Positions 62,922-64,000 of a DNA stretch of 64,000 nt are shown in pieces (positions within the stretch are counted from its first letter, which is position 1; every line of letters begins with the position of its first letter). Source of the stretch: Pholiota molesta (taxonomy: Eukaryota > Basidiomycota > Agaricomycetes > Agaricales > Strophariaceae); assembly GCA_014925825.1 (NCBI GenBank), contig JACGCK010000004.1, positions 186,001 through 250,000 of the forward strand, written 5' to 3'. The translations under genes and the position numbers were made by a program. The notes under the pieces are model-generated. The model did not search any database, was not told the origin of the DNA, and saw only the letters and a program-made list of their open reading frames with translations.

Positions 62922-64000
62922 ATGAAAATCACACAGAAAATCGACAAGTCCTCAAAGGAAGGCAAGATCTGGTGGTCGTTCGAGTACTTTCCTCCCCGAA
63001 CTGCACAGGTGGGTGGTATGATCCTGATAAAATGACGGCTTGTCCATTAAGCCTCAAAATAGGGACTGCAAAATCTCCTCGATCGCATTGAGCGCATGCG
63101 CGCACTGGGCCCAGAGTTCATAGATATTACCTGGTGAGTTCTGGGTGGTTCACTACTCCTATGGCTTTTGGATTGGTACCTACATTGATACAGGAATGCT
63201 GGAGGACGTACATCCGACCTGACATCGGAGATGGTGAAGACTTGTCAGGGCCTGATTGGAATAGAGACTTGTATGCATTTAACATGCACCAACATGCCCG
63301 AAGAAAAAGTGGACATTGCTCTAGAGGTGTGTTCTCAATACACTCCTTTATCAGCGGGAGAGCTAAGCAAACGTTCCCATTCTATAGGACGCAAAACAGC
63401 ATGGGTGCCGGAACGTACTCGCGCTGCGCGGTGATCCTCCACAGGGCAAGGAAGAATGGGAGGCTGTCGCCGGTGGATTCGTGCACGGTATCGATCTCGT
63501 GAGACACATACGGCGCAAGTACGACGACTATTTCGACATCGCTGTTGCGGGCTTCCCTCAGCATATGACTCTGCCCGAGGAAGAGCGTAACAACGAGATT
63601 CGATGGCTGAAAGAAAAGATCGACGCCGGCGTCAGCTTCATCTTCACGCAGATGTTCTACGACGTCGATCTCTTCATCAGCTGGGTCAAGGCTATCCGTG
63701 AAGCGGGCATCACCATCCCCATTGTCCCTGGAATCGCGCCGATCCAAACGTGGAACGGCTTCCAACGCGCAACGAGCCTCGCTAAATTGCCATCCCCCAG
63801 AGCTTCCTCGACGCCCTCGAGCCCGTGAAGAACAACGACGAGAAGGTTCGCGAGATCGGCACTAAGCTGGTGGCAGATATGTGTCGCAAAATCTTGGACG
63901 CTGATATTGGCATTCGTGGATTCCATTTCTACACGATGAATCTCGAGAAGGGCACTAAAATGCTGCTTGAGGAGCTGAACCTCGTTCCCAGAATCGAGAC
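62922..64000 (+). CDS. Methylenetetrahydrofolate reductase, N-terminal part (truncated by window end)
   Basis: Reduces 5,10-methylene-THF to 5-methyl-THF for methionine synthesis; only the FAD-binding TIM-barrel part is present. Start MKITQKIDKSSKEGK at 62922. Motifs: WWSFEYFPPRT, FIDITWNAGGRTSD, ETCMHLTCTNMPEEKVD, NVLALRGDPPQGKEEW, FDIAVAGFPQHM, EKIDAGVSFIFTQMFYD, VPGIAPIQTW and GIRGFHFYTMNLE. Introns near 63009-63062 (RTAQ|GLQNLL), 63134-63193 (TW|NAGG) and 63328-63388 (ALE|DAKQHG). One lost A near 63786 (SLAKIAIPQSF). The sequence most resembles the Met13-type fungal isoform, but I do not assign it firmly. Confidence 0.92.

Overview
The window is nuclear DNA of a filamentous basidiomycete, probably an agaricomycete. 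It has dense genes on both strands, many short GT-AG introns (about 50-65 nt), large disordered Ser/Pro-rich proteins, and gene families typical of mushroom-forming fungi. These include an F-box/LRR-like protein, a psi-producing oxygenase, a YVC1/TRPY channel and a CRIB-PAK kinase. No bacterial, viral or complete mobile element was seen.

Layout, left to right: 3' end of TEL1/ATM (+); an acidic hypothetical protein (-); a 2 kb gap; a STE20/PAK kinase (+); an F-box protein (-); an intron-containing tRNA-His(GTG) (+); the COPI epsilon subunit (+); a fatty-acid dioxygenase/degenerate P450 of the Ppo family (+); the YVC1 vacuolar cation channel (-); the MBF factor MBP1 (+); POLD3/POL32 (+); a Tnr3/YJR142W-like Nudix protein (-); a repeat patch holding an inverted fragment of POLD3; a nucleoside 2-deoxyribosyltransferase-like protein (-); a SepH/Cdc7-type kinase with a C1-like finger and C-terminal CaaX (-), apparently continuous with a calponin-homology (CH) coding region (-); a 4.8 kb gene-poor gap; a BYE1-like PHD-TFIIS-SPOC protein (+); an L-arabinitol/xylitol dehydrogenase (-); the NDR kinase CBK1 (-), divergent from a small unknown protein (+); the splicing factor PRP4 (+); a coiled-coil remnant (+); a disordered nuclear-looking protein (-); a DUF202 membrane protein (+); and the 5' part of methylenetetrahydrofolate reductase (+).

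These genes form no pathway cluster. Several belong to cell-cycle and morphogenesis control: TEL1, MBP1, POLD3, the SepH-like kinase, CBK1 and PAK. MCB-like ACGCGT elements precede MBP1, POLD3 and the CH/kinase gene.

One technical point governs the reading of everything here. At least twenty places in otherwise well-conserved genes need one extra base (rarely two) to keep the frame, often at short homopolymers. Essentially all are losses of sequence. This looks like uncorrected long-read indels rather than mass pseudogenisation, so I annotate these loci as genes and give the break positions.
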